Below the pieces are notes generated by a model. The model was given only the letters and a program-made list of their open reading frames with translations, did not search any database and was not told the DNA's origin. A stretch of DNA of 64,000 bases, from the NCBI GenBank assembly GCA_017482055.1, contig JAFUOH010000009.1, forward strand, positions 16,433 to 80,432. Reading direction: 5' to 3'. A program made the translations under genes and the position numbers. Source of the stretch: Clostridia bacterium. Lineage in GTDB: Bacteria; Bacillota; Clostridia; Oscillospirales; CAG-272. Positions 17,867-25,900 of the stretch are shown here, in pieces. Positions within the stretch are counted from its first letter, which is position 1, and each line of letters starts with the position of its first letter.

Positions 17867-19126
17867 TCATTTAAGGAGCGCACGTCTTGCAAGGTCGATG
17901 GCATTGCTTGCCGATACATAGCGTATATACTCGCGTGTTGCCATGGCGCCGAGATTCAGCTCACGTACTTCCTCGTATCCTTTGCAGGAAACGCCCACAT
18001 ATACCCTGCCCACGGGCTTGTCGGGCGTGCCGCCTGTGGGGCCCGCGATGCCGGTTGTGGAAATGCCCACATCCGCATCAAACAGCGCTCTGACGCCTCG
18101 CGCCATCTCTATGGCGGTCTCGGGTGATACCGCGCCGTGAGCTTCAAGGGTTTCATGTGAAACACCTACGAATTTTTCCTTTATGCGGTTGGCATAGGTG
18201 ATGATGCTGCCGTCAAGCACCGAGCTTGCACCGCTGACGTTGGTGATACGTTTTGCAACATATCCGCCCGTACAGGATTCTGCGGCGGCGACGGTCATAC
18301 CTCGGTGTATCAGCTCTGTCACAAGCGCTTCTTCGAGGCTTCCGGCATCAATGCCGTAAATAAACTTGCCAACCTCGGTGGCGCGGATCTTTTCGATAGC
18401 TTCATCACACAGCGCTGCGCATTCGGATTCGTCACTGCCTGCTGCCGTGACACGGAGCTGTACCTCACCGTCCTTGGCGTAAGGCGCAACGGTGGGATTT
18501 TTTGAGTCAAGCATCAGATCTCGCAGCACCGTTTCGACCTTGGATTCGCCCATGCCGAAAATATTGACGGTTTTCGATAAAAGAATATGGTCGGAAAACT
18601 TTTTCAGATAAGGCTCCACCTGCTCGGCAAACATGGGCTCGCATTCGCGGGGAGGACCCGGGAGAAGTATGATTATCTTACCCTTTTCGCTGTCCTCCAT
18701 GGCGAGGCCGGGAGCGGTGCCGTAGTCGTTTTTGAATACGACCGAGCCCTCGGGCATATATGCCTGCTTCTTATTGTTTTCGGTTATTTCGATGCCGCGC
18801 TTCGACATGCGTTCGATCATGCGTTCAAGGCTTTCCTCGTGGAGATACATGGATCGTCCCATGAGCCTTGCGGCAGTCTCCTTGGTGAGATCGTCGTAGG
18901 TGGGACCGAGCCCGCCCGTCATGATGACAAGGTCACTGCGGGAAAGGGATATTTCAAGCGCCTCGGCGAGCCGTTCGGGGTTGTCGCCGACAACGCCTTG
19001 GTGATACTGATTGATGCCGAGCGCCGCAAGTCTGCGGGAAATAAACGCCGCATCGGTGTTTACGATATCACCGAGCAGCAGCTCGGTACCCACCGACAGT
19101 ATCTCGGCGGAGCGTATCTTTATCAT
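17867..19126 (-). CDS. cinA: CinA family protein (NMN deamidase-like)
   Basis: The 419-residue protein has the two-domain CinA structure. The N-terminal molybdopterin-binding-like COG1058 domain (about 1-170) contains GDIVNTDAAFISRRL and MTGGLGPTYDDLTKE. The C-terminal PncC/CinA domain (about 265-419) contains AAESCTGGYVAKRIT and GIAGPTGGTPDKPVG. Members recycle nicotinamide mononucleotide and may cleave ADP-ribose; the competence link is only positional in some species. A degenerate parS-like sequence lies within the gene at 18149-18164. It is downstream of glyA and upstream of galK. Confidence 0.93.
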   Translation of the reverse strand: MIKIRSAEILSVGTELLLGDIVNTDAAFISRRLAALGINQYHQGVVGDNPERLAEALEISLSRSDLVIMTGGLGPTYDDLTKETAARLMGRSMYLHEESLERMIERMSKRGIEITENNKKQAYMPEGSVVFKNDYGTAPGLAMEDSEKGKIIILLPGPPRECEPMFAEQVEPYLKKFSDHILLSKTVNIFGMGESKVETVLRDLMLDSKNPTVAPYAKDGEVQLRVTAAGSDESECAALCDEAIEKIRATEVGKFIYGIDAGSLEEALVTELIHRGMTVAAAESCTGGYVAKRITNVSGASSVLDGSIITYANRIKEKFVGVSHETLEAHGAVSPETAIEMARGVRALFDADVGISTTGIAGPTGGTPDKPVGRVYVGVSCKGYEEVRELNLGAMATREYIRYVSASNAIDLARRALLK

Positions 19127-19162
19127 GGTGTGCCTCCTTAGCGGAGTGGTATAATACTTTTA

Positions 19163-20410
19163 TTATTTCCCCTCGTAGAGCGGATATTTGTCACAGATCT
19201 TGGTAACTTCCGCGCGGATGTAGTCAGCGGAGTTTTCAAAATCGGTTGCAGCCAGCTTGATAAGATGAGCGATCACACGCATATCATCCTCCTTGAGACC
19301 GCGGGAGGTAACTGCGGGGGTACCGATGCGTACTCCGCTGGTGACAAAGGGGGACTCGGGGTCGTTGGGGATAGCATTCTTGTTGACGGTGATGTATACC
19401 TCGTCCAGCTGCTTTTCAAGCTGTTTGCCGGTGATGCCCATGGAGCGGAGGTCAACCAGCATGAGATGGTTATCGGTGCCGCCTGATACGAGATCGAAGC
19501 CTTCGGCAACAAGCGCATTTGCCAGTGCATTTGCATTCTTGACGATCTGTTCCTGATAAGCCTTGAATTCGGGCTTCAGCGCTTCACCGAAGCATACAGC
19601 CTTGGATGCGATAACATGCATGAGGGGACCGCCCTGAGTGCCGGGGAAGATAGCCTTATTGATCTGCTTAGCAAGCTCCTCGCGACAGAGGATAAGACCG
19701 CCTCTGGGACCGCGAAGGGTCTTATGGGTCGTGGTGGTCACAACATCTGCGTAGGGTACGGGATTCGGATGGAGACCTGCGGCAACGAGACCTGCGATAT
19801 GCGCCATGTCCACCATGAGGTAAGCGCCGACCTCCTTGGCAATAGCGGAGAGACGCTCAAAGTCGATTACTCTCGGATATGCGGAAGCACCCGCAACGAT
19901 GAGCTTCGGCTTGTTTTCCTTGGCAAGGAATTCAACCTTGTCATAGTCGATTCTGCCGTCGTCCTCGACGCCGTAGGGGACGAAGTTATAGAGAATGCCC
20001 GAGATGTTAACGGGGCTGCCGTGGGTGAGATGACCGCCGTGCGCCAGATTCATACCCATAACGGTGTCGCCGGGCTTGATGAGGGCGAGGTACACCGCGG
20101 TGTTGGCCTGTGCGCCCGAATGAGGCTGAACGTTTGCATGCTCAGCGCCGAACAGCTTGCAGGCGCGTTCGATGGCGATATTTTCTGCTATGTCAACGCA
20201 TTCGCAGCCGCCGTAGTAACGCTTGCCGGGATAGCCCTCGGCGTATTTGTTGGTGAGCACGGTGCCCATAGCCGCCATGACTGCGGGGGAGACTACGTTT
20301 TCGGATGCGATAAGCTCGAGACCTCTTTGCTGACGTGCATATTCCTTCTGTATGGCTTCGCCTACCTCGGGGTCGAAGCTCTTTATAAATTCCATATTTT
20401 CTTTGATCAT
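19163..20410 (-). CDS. glyA: Serine hydroxymethyltransferase
   Basis: GlyA converts serine and tetrahydrofolate to glycine and methylene-tetrahydrofolate with PLP. The 415-residue protein has the PLP-lysine motif [16 protein letters not shown] (about 222-237), the [10 protein letters not shown] stretch and [12 protein letters not shown] 20410 has GGAG upstream; a second in-frame ATG follows 15 bases later. A consensus promoter lies 38 bases upstream of the start codon. cinA follows after a 36-base gap. Confidence 0.97.
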   Translation of the reverse strand: MIKENMEFIKSFDPEVGEAIQKEYARQQRGLELIASENVVSPAVMAAMGTVLTNKYAEGYPGKRYYGGCECVDIAENIAIERACKLFGAEHANVQPHSGAQANTAVYLALIKPGDTVMGMNLAHGGHLTHGSPVNISGILYNFVPYGVEDDGRIDYDKVEFLAKENKPKLIVAGASAYPRVIDFERLSAIAKEVGAYLMVDMAHIAGLVAAGLHPNPVPYADVVTTTTHKTLRGPRGGLILCREELAKQINKAIFPGTQGGPLMHVIASKAVCFGEALKPEFKAYQEQIVKNANALANALVAEGFDLVSGGTDNHLMLVDLRSMGITGKQLEKQLDEVYITVNKNAIPNDPESPFVTSGVRIGTPAVTSRGLKEDDMRVIAHLIKLAATDFENSADYIRAEVTKICDKYPLYEGK

Positions 20411-20447
20411 TTTTATGTACTCCTTATGTAAAAAAATAGTTATAATA

Positions 20448-20476
20448 ATTATACCTTATTTCGGGGGGAATTACAA
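20448..20476 (-). promoter_or_regulatory. Sigma-A promoter for glyA
   Basis: On the minus strand: -35 TTGTAA, 17-base spacer, -10 TATAAT. Confidence 0.8.
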
Positions 20477-20499
20477 TAAGTATTTTGTAAATATTCTTG

Positions 20500-20660
20500 T
20501 GCGTGCGGTGTAATATTTGAGGCATTTTGCGCTATTTTTAACGGTGCGAGGCTCCAAATCGGAGGGCATATACTGCCAAAACACACTAAACGCACAAAAT
20601 TGTCAAATATTTTTGTCGGAAATGTAAAATTTAAGTTTTTGAGCGGAAAATTTGCTGTGA
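20500..20660. other. Gene-free divergent region between glyA and the MinD-like gene
   Basis: The stretch 20411-20845 holds only the two divergent promoters. Between them, near 20549-20575, are two short adjacent hairpins (ctcc/ggag and ggca/tgcc arms). I see no open frame with a ribosome binding site and no recognisable riboswitch core. Confidence 0.4.
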
Positions 20661-20664
20661 GGTA

Positions 20665-20694
20665 TTGACAGAAAGTACATAATCATGGTATCAT
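20665..20694 (+). promoter_or_regulatory. Sigma-A promoter for the MinD-like gene
   Basis: -35 TTGACA, 18-base spacer, -10 TATCAT. It is about 150 bases upstream of the proposed ACG start, giving a long leader. Confidence 0.75.
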
Positions 20695-20845
20695 ATTAGT
20701 GTCACATTAACCAATTATGCCACAATAAATATTTCCGACAGTTTAAAACGGCCGGTGATGTTTTATTTGTCTTGATAATGCGTGACAGATTAAGCGGCAG
20801 CGACGACCGAAAACGCCCGCGCCGATACGGTGGGAGGCGGAAGCA

Positions 20846-21643
20846 ACGACAAAGATAACTCTTATAACCTCGTGCAAGGGCGGAGTCGGAAAATCCACCG
20901 TGGCAGCCAATCTTGCTATGTCTCTGGCGCGGCGGGGCAAAAAGGTATTGCTCGCCGACTGTGACTTTGATATGCGCTGTCTCGACCTTATGCTTGGGGT
21001 CGAAAATGACATCATGTATGATCTTTACGATGCCGCAAAGGGGCGAGTCACAGTCGATCGTGTGCTGCTGCATGATGAGCGGTCGGAAAACCTATGGTTT
21101 GCCGCCGCCCCTTATAAGGGCGGACGGGAGATCACCGCAGAGGAATTTTCGGCTATAATCGACGGCGCGCTTGAGGCCGAGCCGTTTGACCACATAATCC
21201 TCGATACGCCCGGCTCTCTCGGAGTACCTGCGGTGCTGGAATCGGGAAGAGCGGACAGTGCGATCATAGTGGCGTCGCATCAGCCATCAAGTATCCGCGC
21301 AGCGGGACAGACGGGCGAATATTTACAAAAAAATCGAATAGCCGACAGACGTCTGCTCATAAACAGCTTCGATTTCGCGGGAGCTGTGGGGGGCGACCGA
21401 CCGGGCATCAACGAGATAATCGACAGATCGTTTATACAGCTTTGCGGGATCGTTCCCTTTGAGCACGAGCTTATGCTCGGTGCTGAAACCGGGCGGCTCG
21501 CCTGTCAGATTAAGGGCGTGAATGCCGCGGCGGCGTTTGACAATATTGCATCTCGACTTTGCGGTATGTATGTGCCGCTGTTCCATGGTTTTCGCGGAGT
21601 AAAGACGAAACGGCAGATAAAGCGGCTGCTCGGAAGTATATGA
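20846..21643 (+). CDS. MinD-like deviant Walker ATPase, probable ACG start
   Basis: MinD-type ATPases bind the membrane in their ATP form and position the division site. The only ATG/GTG/TTG start in this frame near the front is GTG 20900, which would remove the P-loop. The frame is open upstream to 20786, and translation from ACG 20846 gives (M)TKITLITSCKGGVGKSTV, the exact MinD N-terminus with deviant Walker A. A GGGAGG sequence lies at 20832-20837, eight bases before that ACG. Later motifs agree: ADCDFDMRCLDLMLGVEN, and HIILDTPGSLG as Walker B. The C-terminus (GVKTKRQIKRLLGSI) looks like the MinD amphipathic membrane helix. No minC or minE is adjacent; a methylglyoxal-synthase-like gene follows. 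Confidence 0.8.
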   Translation, partial: TTKITLITSCKGGVGKSTVAANLAMSLARRGKKVLLADCDFDMRCLDLMLGVENDIMYDLYDAAKGRVTVDRVLLHDERSENLWFAAAPYKGGREITAEEFSAIIDGALEAEPFDHIILDTPGSLGVPAVLESGRADSAIIVASHQPSSIRAAGQTGEYLQKNRIADRRLLINSFDFAGAVGGDRPGINEIIDRSFIQLCGIVPFEHELMLGAETGRLACQIKGVNAAAAFDNIASRLCGMYVPLFHGFRGVKTKRQIKRLLGSI

Positions 21644-21679
21644 CAAACAGTTTGATTTATATGAAAGGATCGATAATAA

Positions 21680-22099
21680 ATGGAAATTGCTATCATCGCG
21701 GACGACAAGAAAAAAGAACTTATGACCCAGTTTTGCATCGCATACTGCGGTATACTTTGTAAACACAATCTGTGTGCCACGGGTATAACGGGTAAGTATA
21801 TATCCGAAGCAACGGGTTTAAAAATCGAACGACTGCTGTCGGGCTCTCAGGGAGGAACGCAGCAGATCACTTCACGTCTTGCGTACAACGAGATAGATCT
21901 GCTCATTTATTTCCGAGATACATCCACGGATTTCCCCTACGACGAGGAGTCCCACAATCTGCTGCGTATGTGCGACGTTTACAACGTTCCCGTTGCGACT
22001 AACATCGCCACAGCAGAGGTGCTTGTCTGCGCACTGGAAAGCGGCGGACTTGACTGGCGCGAGATCGTAAACCCCAAGTCGGATTATAACAGAAGATAA
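21680..22099 (+). CDS. Methylglyoxal-synthase-family protein with altered active site
   Basis: The 139-residue protein aligns along its length with methylglyoxal synthase, which turns dihydroxyacetone phosphate into methylglyoxal. ATGITGKYIS and SGSQGGTQQI match the family phosphate-binding and active-site loops. Against E. coli MgsA, the catalytic base Asp71 is Thr here (GGTQQ for GGDQQ), His19 is Asp, His98 is Tyr and Asp101 is Glu; Asp20 and Asp91 are kept. Activity is therefore doubtful, and a regulatory or binding role is possible. In Clostridia mgsA often follows minD-minE-rodA, so its place after the MinD-like gene probably reflects an old operon. Confidence 0.85.
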   Translation: MEIAIIADDKKKELMTQFCIAYCGILCKHNLCATGITGKYISEATGLKIERLLSGSQGGTQQITSRLAYNEIDLLIYFRDTSTDFPYDEESHNLLRMCDVYNVPVATNIATAEVLVCALESGGLDWREIVNPKSDYNRR

Positions 22100-22110
22100 A
22101 GTGTTACCTA

Positions 22111-22158
22111 TAACGCACGACACCCCCGACGCGTATGCGTCGGGGGTGTCGTGCGTTA
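22111..22158. repeat. Perfect 22-bp inverted repeat with GTAT loop
   Basis: Two perfect 22-base arms flank the tetraloop GTAT, and the outer bases gtgtt/aacac can add a further short stem. It lies between the converging mgsA-like and YgjV-like genes, so it may work as a bidirectional terminator, but no T-run follows on either strand. Confidence 0.8.
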
Positions 22159-22167
22159 CGAACACCG

Positions 22168-22731
22168 TTAAGCGTCTGTATTTTCATTGGTAGTACCCCT
22201 TCTGTCATGGCGGAGCATACCGACGATTATAGATACAAGGCTGACTGCCTCGCATATAACGCCGCCGACGGCTACCTGTGTAACGTTGTAGACAAGCCAC
22301 GCAGGTGAGCTTATAAGCGCAAGACGGCGTACCGACTTTGCATCCTTCATGTAGAAGCTGATGGTGGTGGCGATGATGCCGATGATAGGCAGAAATTCGA
22401 TTATGAGATTGAATGCGGTAGGCTCCTTGCCAAATACAAGGAAGGTCGCCGCATAGGACGCAAGAAACGCCGCGATAAAGCCGTAGACCCAGATCACTTT
22501 ATCCGCGCGGAATTTCTCTTTGTTTGAAAATACGATGGCTCTGAGCACTGCCAAAAGGTTGATAATGGCTCCCGTCACTGCTCCCAGCATAAAGAAGTTG
22601 ATGACAAAAAGTCCCGAGCCGAAGAATTGCGTCAGGATGATATTTCGCTGATTCTTCCACTGATAAGACAGGATGTTTAAAGCCATGGCGACGATACCGA
22701 TTATTTGTGCGATTATTTCTATAGGTTCCAT
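22168..22731 (-). CDS. YgjV-family inner membrane protein
   Basis: The 187-residue protein has about six hydrophobic segments and resembles the YgjV (Imp-YgjV) family of unknown function, with IIGIVAMALNILSYQWKNQR near the N-terminus, typical of that family. ATG 22731 is preceded by GGGGAG, and a perfect promoter lies further upstream. It is a single-gene unit. Confidence 0.75.
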   Translation of the reverse strand: MEPIEIIAQIIGIVAMALNILSYQWKNQRNIILTQFFGSGLFVINFFMLGAVTGAIINLLAVLRAIVFSNKEKFRADKVIWVYGFIAAFLASYAATFLVFGKEPTAFNLIIEFLPIIGIIATTISFYMKDAKSVRRLALISSPAWLVYNVTQVAVGGVICEAVSLVSIIVGMLRHDRRGTTNENTDA

Positions 22732-22762
22732 AATATGTACTCCCCTCGTGGTTATCGGTACA

Positions 22763-22791
22763 ATTATATACCAACTTTGGCGCTTTGTCAA
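22763..22791 (-). promoter_or_regulatory. Sigma-A promoter for the YgjV-like gene
   Basis: On the minus strand: -35 TTGACA, 17-base spacer, -10 TATAAT, ending about 30 bases before the start codon. Confidence 0.85.
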
Positions 22792-22826
22792 GAGCGCGCG
22801 ATAAAAACGGGGGGAGTATATAGGAA

Positions 22827-24371
22827 TTATCTGAGCTGTATCAGAACGTCGCAGATCGCACCCTTGCGAGGCGGGAGCAGGAGTCCCTTTTTCTGTGCGA
22901 TGTCGCACACAGCGGTGGCGTAGAGAGATAGAAACAGGTAGTTGCAGGCGAGTAAAACTTCATCCTCAAGATGAGTCGGAAACAGCTTTTTGTAGCCGTC
23001 AACGTATTCTTTGACCGCACCTGCATAATCCACAATTACTGCGGCGAATATGTCATCGACTAAAGACTTGAATCTTTCATGGTGCTCTTTTGTAAAAGCG
23101 GGAACAGTAACAAACAATCCGGTATCCCGTCTCAAAACGTAGCCCTTTTCGATAGCAGAAGCCGCAGATTCTGTATCTTGAATGGGCTTGCCCGAGAGAA
23201 GATCCTCGCAGATATTGATCTCGTTGTCATACATCATTTTACGGTAAGAAAAGCCGCCGAATTGATAGGAGGTGTGGCTGTATGTGCCGTGGCTTCCCAG
23301 GTTGGCGGACAGCTGTTTACCGAGCCCTCTGATACGGTATTTTGCACCGCTTATGAGATGTGCATGATAGCTCCAGCTGTTGCCGTCGTAACGGGTCTTG
23401 TAGCCTTGGGTTTTGATGGGATTGAATCTGTCATACAGGTGCTCGATAGCCATAAGTCCGTAAAGATAGATAAGCTCGTCGTTCACTTTTTCAGCGGTAT
23501 AAATACCGATATTCTCAACGCCTTCGGTGAGCTTTGTCATGGCACTGACAAAAGGTACGGTGAGGTCTTCAAAGAGCACGTATGCCTTTTTATAATATTC
23601 GTCGGTCTTATCGGAATATATAATAAACTCGGTTCGATACTTGCCCCTGACAGCCTCGGACACCGCTTCACGGCGAATCAGATTCGCCAAGCTGTCCTCG
23701 ATATAATACGCAGGAACACCGCATAACTTTGCAAGCTCCTCAACCGTTTTTGCCTGCTCGTAGCAATGGTACAAAATGTTCTGTGATAGCGCATCACTTA
23801 TATATGCGTTGGGGAAAGGCATGGTTGTTCCATTGTAATTTCCGTTTCCGCTCATACAGATTCCAAGCTTTACGGGCTTTAATGCGGTTGTTTCCATATC
23901 ACAACACTCCTTTTTAAGTTTTTTCCGAGCCTCCGAAAGCCGCCAGGTGACGGTGCCCTCGGGGATACATAATCGCTCGGATATCTGTTTTGTAGAAAGA
24001 CCGTCGTAATAGTAAAGAATGACGATGTCGCGGTATATCGAAGAAAGCATCGCAATTTTTTTGCGAAGGGAGGCGTAGACTTCCTCGCGGTCGTCGAAAT
24101 ATTCGTCTTCGTATGTTATATTCTCCAGCGTGTCATAGGAATACATCGCGCGCTGTTTTCCCATGTTACGTCTGAAGCGCTTTGTCACGTTGCCTGCAAT
24201 ACCCCACAGCCACGGTTCAAACCTGCTCTCATCCCGAAGTTTTGGCAGCTCCTTCACCGCAGTGAACAGTATCTCCTGTGCAAGCTCATCTGCCTCATCG
24301 CGGGAATAGGTGTGACCTATGGAGTAGCCGTAGACCTTTTCGATATAGCCCTCAATTACACTCGCATCCAT
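22827..24371 (-). CDS. ECF-type sigma factor with a ~350-residue C-terminal extension (paralogue A)
   Basis: Residues 1-165 or so are an ECF sigma factor: region 2 (DEADELAQEILFTAVKEL ... FEPWLWGIAGNVTKRFRR) and region 4 (LSTKQISERLCIPEGTVTWRLSEARKKLKKE). This is followed by an unusual extension of about 350 residues. Its first part (about 190-245, KTVEELAKLCGVPAYYIEDS ... RGKYRTEFII) reads like a winged helix; the rest is an unrecognised, mostly soluble domain. Paralogue B at 49790 has the same order. No anti-sigma gene is adjacent, so the extension may hold the sensing or inhibitory function (inference). Start: ATG 24371 is chosen; GTG 24380 lies very close to AAAGGA. Confidence 0.85.
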   Translation of the reverse strand: MDASVIEGYIEKVYGYSIGHTYSRDEADELAQEILFTAVKELPKLRDESRFEPWLWGIAGNVTKRFRRNMGKQRAMYSYDTLENITYEDEYFDDREEVYASLRKKIAMLSSIYRDIVILYYYDGLSTKQISERLCIPEGTVTWRLSEARKKLKKECCDMETTALKPVKLGICMSGNGNYNGTTMPFPNAYISDALSQNILYHCYEQAKTVEELAKLCGVPAYYIEDSLANLIRREAVSEAVRGKYRTEFIIYSDKTDEYYKKAYVLFEDLTVPFVSAMTKLTEGVENIGIYTAEKVNDELIYLYGLMAIEHLYDRFNPIKTQGYKTRYDGNSWSYHAHLISGAKYRIRGLGKQLSANLGSHGTYSHTSYQFGGFSYRKMMYDNEINICEDLLSGKPIQDTESAASAIEKGYVLRRDTGLFVTVPAFTKEHHERFKSLVDDIFAAVIVDYAGAVKEYVDGYKKLFPTHLEDEVLLACNYLFLSLYATAVCDIAQKKGLLLPPRKGAICDVLIQLR

Positions 24372-24394
24372 CGTATTCACCGTCCTTTCGTATG

Positions 24395-24405
24395 TAAAGT
24401 GTCGG
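24395..24405 (-). promoter_or_regulatory. CCGACACTTTA element upstream of ECF paralogue A
   Basis: The sequence CCGACACTTTA on the minus strand, 24 bases upstream of the gene, resembles two copies (CGACACTATA, TGACACTGTA) upstream of paralogue B. It is a candidate autoregulatory element; with only three examples the assignment is tentative. Confidence 0.35.
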
Positions 24406-24430
24406 AGGAGCCCGTTTCATTGGGTGGAAA

Positions 24431-24470
24431 TTCTAAAAAATGCGCACACTTTTTTCGTGTGCGCATTTTC
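24431..24470 (-). terminator. Terminator of nfnAB
   Basis: A 13-bp stem (tgcgcacac/gtgtgcgca extended by aaaa/tttt, 24437-24469) with a 7-base loop, followed on the minus strand by six T. It begins right after the nfnB stop codon. Confidence 0.85.
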
Positions 24471-24471
24471 A

Positions 24472-25887
24472 TTACCTGTTCAGATACTCATCAATTGCCT
24501 TTGCCGCGACCTTGCCTGCTCCCATGGCGGAGATAACGGTGGCCGCACCGGTTACAGCGTCGCCGCCTGCGTATACGCCCGCTTTAGTGGTGGCACCGGT
24601 GGTTTCCTCGACGATAATTCCGCCGCGCTTGTTGACCTCAAGCCCCTCGGTGGTGGCCTTGATAAGCGGATTCGGCGAGGTGCCGATGGACATTATTACA
24701 GTGTCCACGTCAAGCTCAAATTCGCTGCCCTGAACGGGTATCGGCGAGCGTCTGCCGCGCTCATCGGGCTCACCCAGCTCCATTTTGATGCAGCGGATGC
24801 CCGTGACACAGCCGTTTTTCGGGTCACGCTTGTCGTCGGGATTGCGGTAGCCGAGAATTTCCACAGGGTTGTTGAGAAGTTTAAACTCAATCCCCTCCTC
24901 CATAGCGTGCTCCACTTCCTCACGGCGCGCGGGAAGCTCGTCCATGGAGCGGCGGTAGATGATGTAAACCTTTTCGGCACCGAGACGGAGTGCGGTACGC
25001 GCCGCATCCATAGCTACGTTGCCGCCGCCGACAACCGCCACCTTGCCGCCCTTGGAAATAGGCGTTACGGGGTTGTCTCGGTAGGCTTTCATAAGATTGC
25101 TTCGGGTCAAAAACTCGTTTGCCGAGTAAACACCCTTTAAGCTCTCGCCGGGGATGTTCATGAAGTTTGGAAGTCCCGCTCCCGAGCCGATGAATACGGC
25201 TTCATAGCCCAGGTCAAAAAGCTCGTCTACGGTCAGCGTTTTGCCGATGACATAGTTTGTCTCGATCTCAACACCCATAGCAATGAGGTTGTCCACTTCC
25301 TTCTGTACGATGGACTTCGGAAGTCTGAACTCGGGGATTCCGTACACAAGCACACCGCCCGCGGTGTGGAGCGCTTCATATACTGTGACCTTGTAGCCCT
25401 TCTTGGCAAGATCGCCCGCACAGGTAAGACCGGACGGCCCCGAGCCGACTACTGCTACCTTATGACCGTTCGGGGTGGGAACCTCTGCCCTACAGTCAGC
25501 ATGTGCATTGTGGAAATCGGCGACAAAGCGTTCCAGTCTGCCAATGCCCACAGGCTCGCCCTTTATCCCGCGCACGCATTTTGCTTCGCACTGGGTCTCT
25601 TGGGGACATACACGTCCGCAGACCGCAGGCAGGGAGGAGGAGCGGTTAATAACCTGATACGCGCCCTCGAAGTCGCCTTCCTTGATCTTTCCGATAAATT
25701 CGGGAATGTGAATGTTTACGGGACATCCCGATACACAGGGCATATTTTTGCAGTCAAGACAGCGCATCGCCTCGTCGATGGCGGTGGCTTCGTCGTAGCC
25801 GAGGGCAACCTCGTCGAAGTTGTGTGCGCGAACCTCCGGTGCCTGCGAGGGCATGGGGTTCTTTTCTTTTTTCATGTTAGCAGGCAT
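24472..25887 (-). CDS. nfnB: NfnB-type / glutamate synthase small-chain-like NADPH oxidoreductase
   Basis: The 471-residue protein is of the GltD/NfnB family: an N-terminal double [4Fe-4S] region (CLDCKNMPCVSGCPVNI and a second Cys set in CGRVCPQETQCEAKC), an FAD-binding motif VVGSGPSGLTCAGDLA, and an NADPH-binding motif VVGGGNVAMDAARTALRLG. Paired with the upstream NfnA-like subunit it should form NfnAB, which couples NADH, ferredoxin and NADP+ by electron bifurcation. No glutamate synthase large subunit is near, which favours the Nfn role over glutamate synthesis. ATG 25887 has GGAGG upstream; the gap to nfnA is 13 bases. Confidence 0.88.
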   Translation of the reverse strand: MPANMKKEKNPMPSQAPEVRAHNFDEVALGYDEATAIDEAMRCLDCKNMPCVSGCPVNIHIPEFIGKIKEGDFEGAYQVINRSSSLPAVCGRVCPQETQCEAKCVRGIKGEPVGIGRLERFVADFHNAHADCRAEVPTPNGHKVAVVGSGPSGLTCAGDLAKKGYKVTVYEALHTAGGVLVYGIPEFRLPKSIVQKEVDNLIAMGVEIETNYVIGKTLTVDELFDLGYEAVFIGSGAGLPNFMNIPGESLKGVYSANEFLTRSNLMKAYRDNPVTPISKGGKVAVVGGGNVAMDAARTALRLGAEKVYIIYRRSMDELPARREEVEHAMEEGIEFKLLNNPVEILGYRNPDDKRDPKNGCVTGIRCIKMELGEPDERGRRSPIPVQGSEFELDVDTVIMSIGTSPNPLIKATTEGLEVNKRGGIIVEETTGATTKAGVYAGGDAVTGAATVISAMGAGKVAAKAIDEYLNR

Positions 25888-25900
25888 TATTGTTACCTCC

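Noticed and set aside
20549-20575. Small hairpins in the glyA leader as a glycine or tetrahydrofolate riboswitch
   Set aside because: Only 4-base stems; none of the conserved core sequences of those riboswitches are present.
24472-25887. Annotation as glutamate synthase small subunit
   Set aside because: No large subunit is near, and the adjacent NfnA-like subunit indicates the NfnAB complex; the homology itself does not separate the two.
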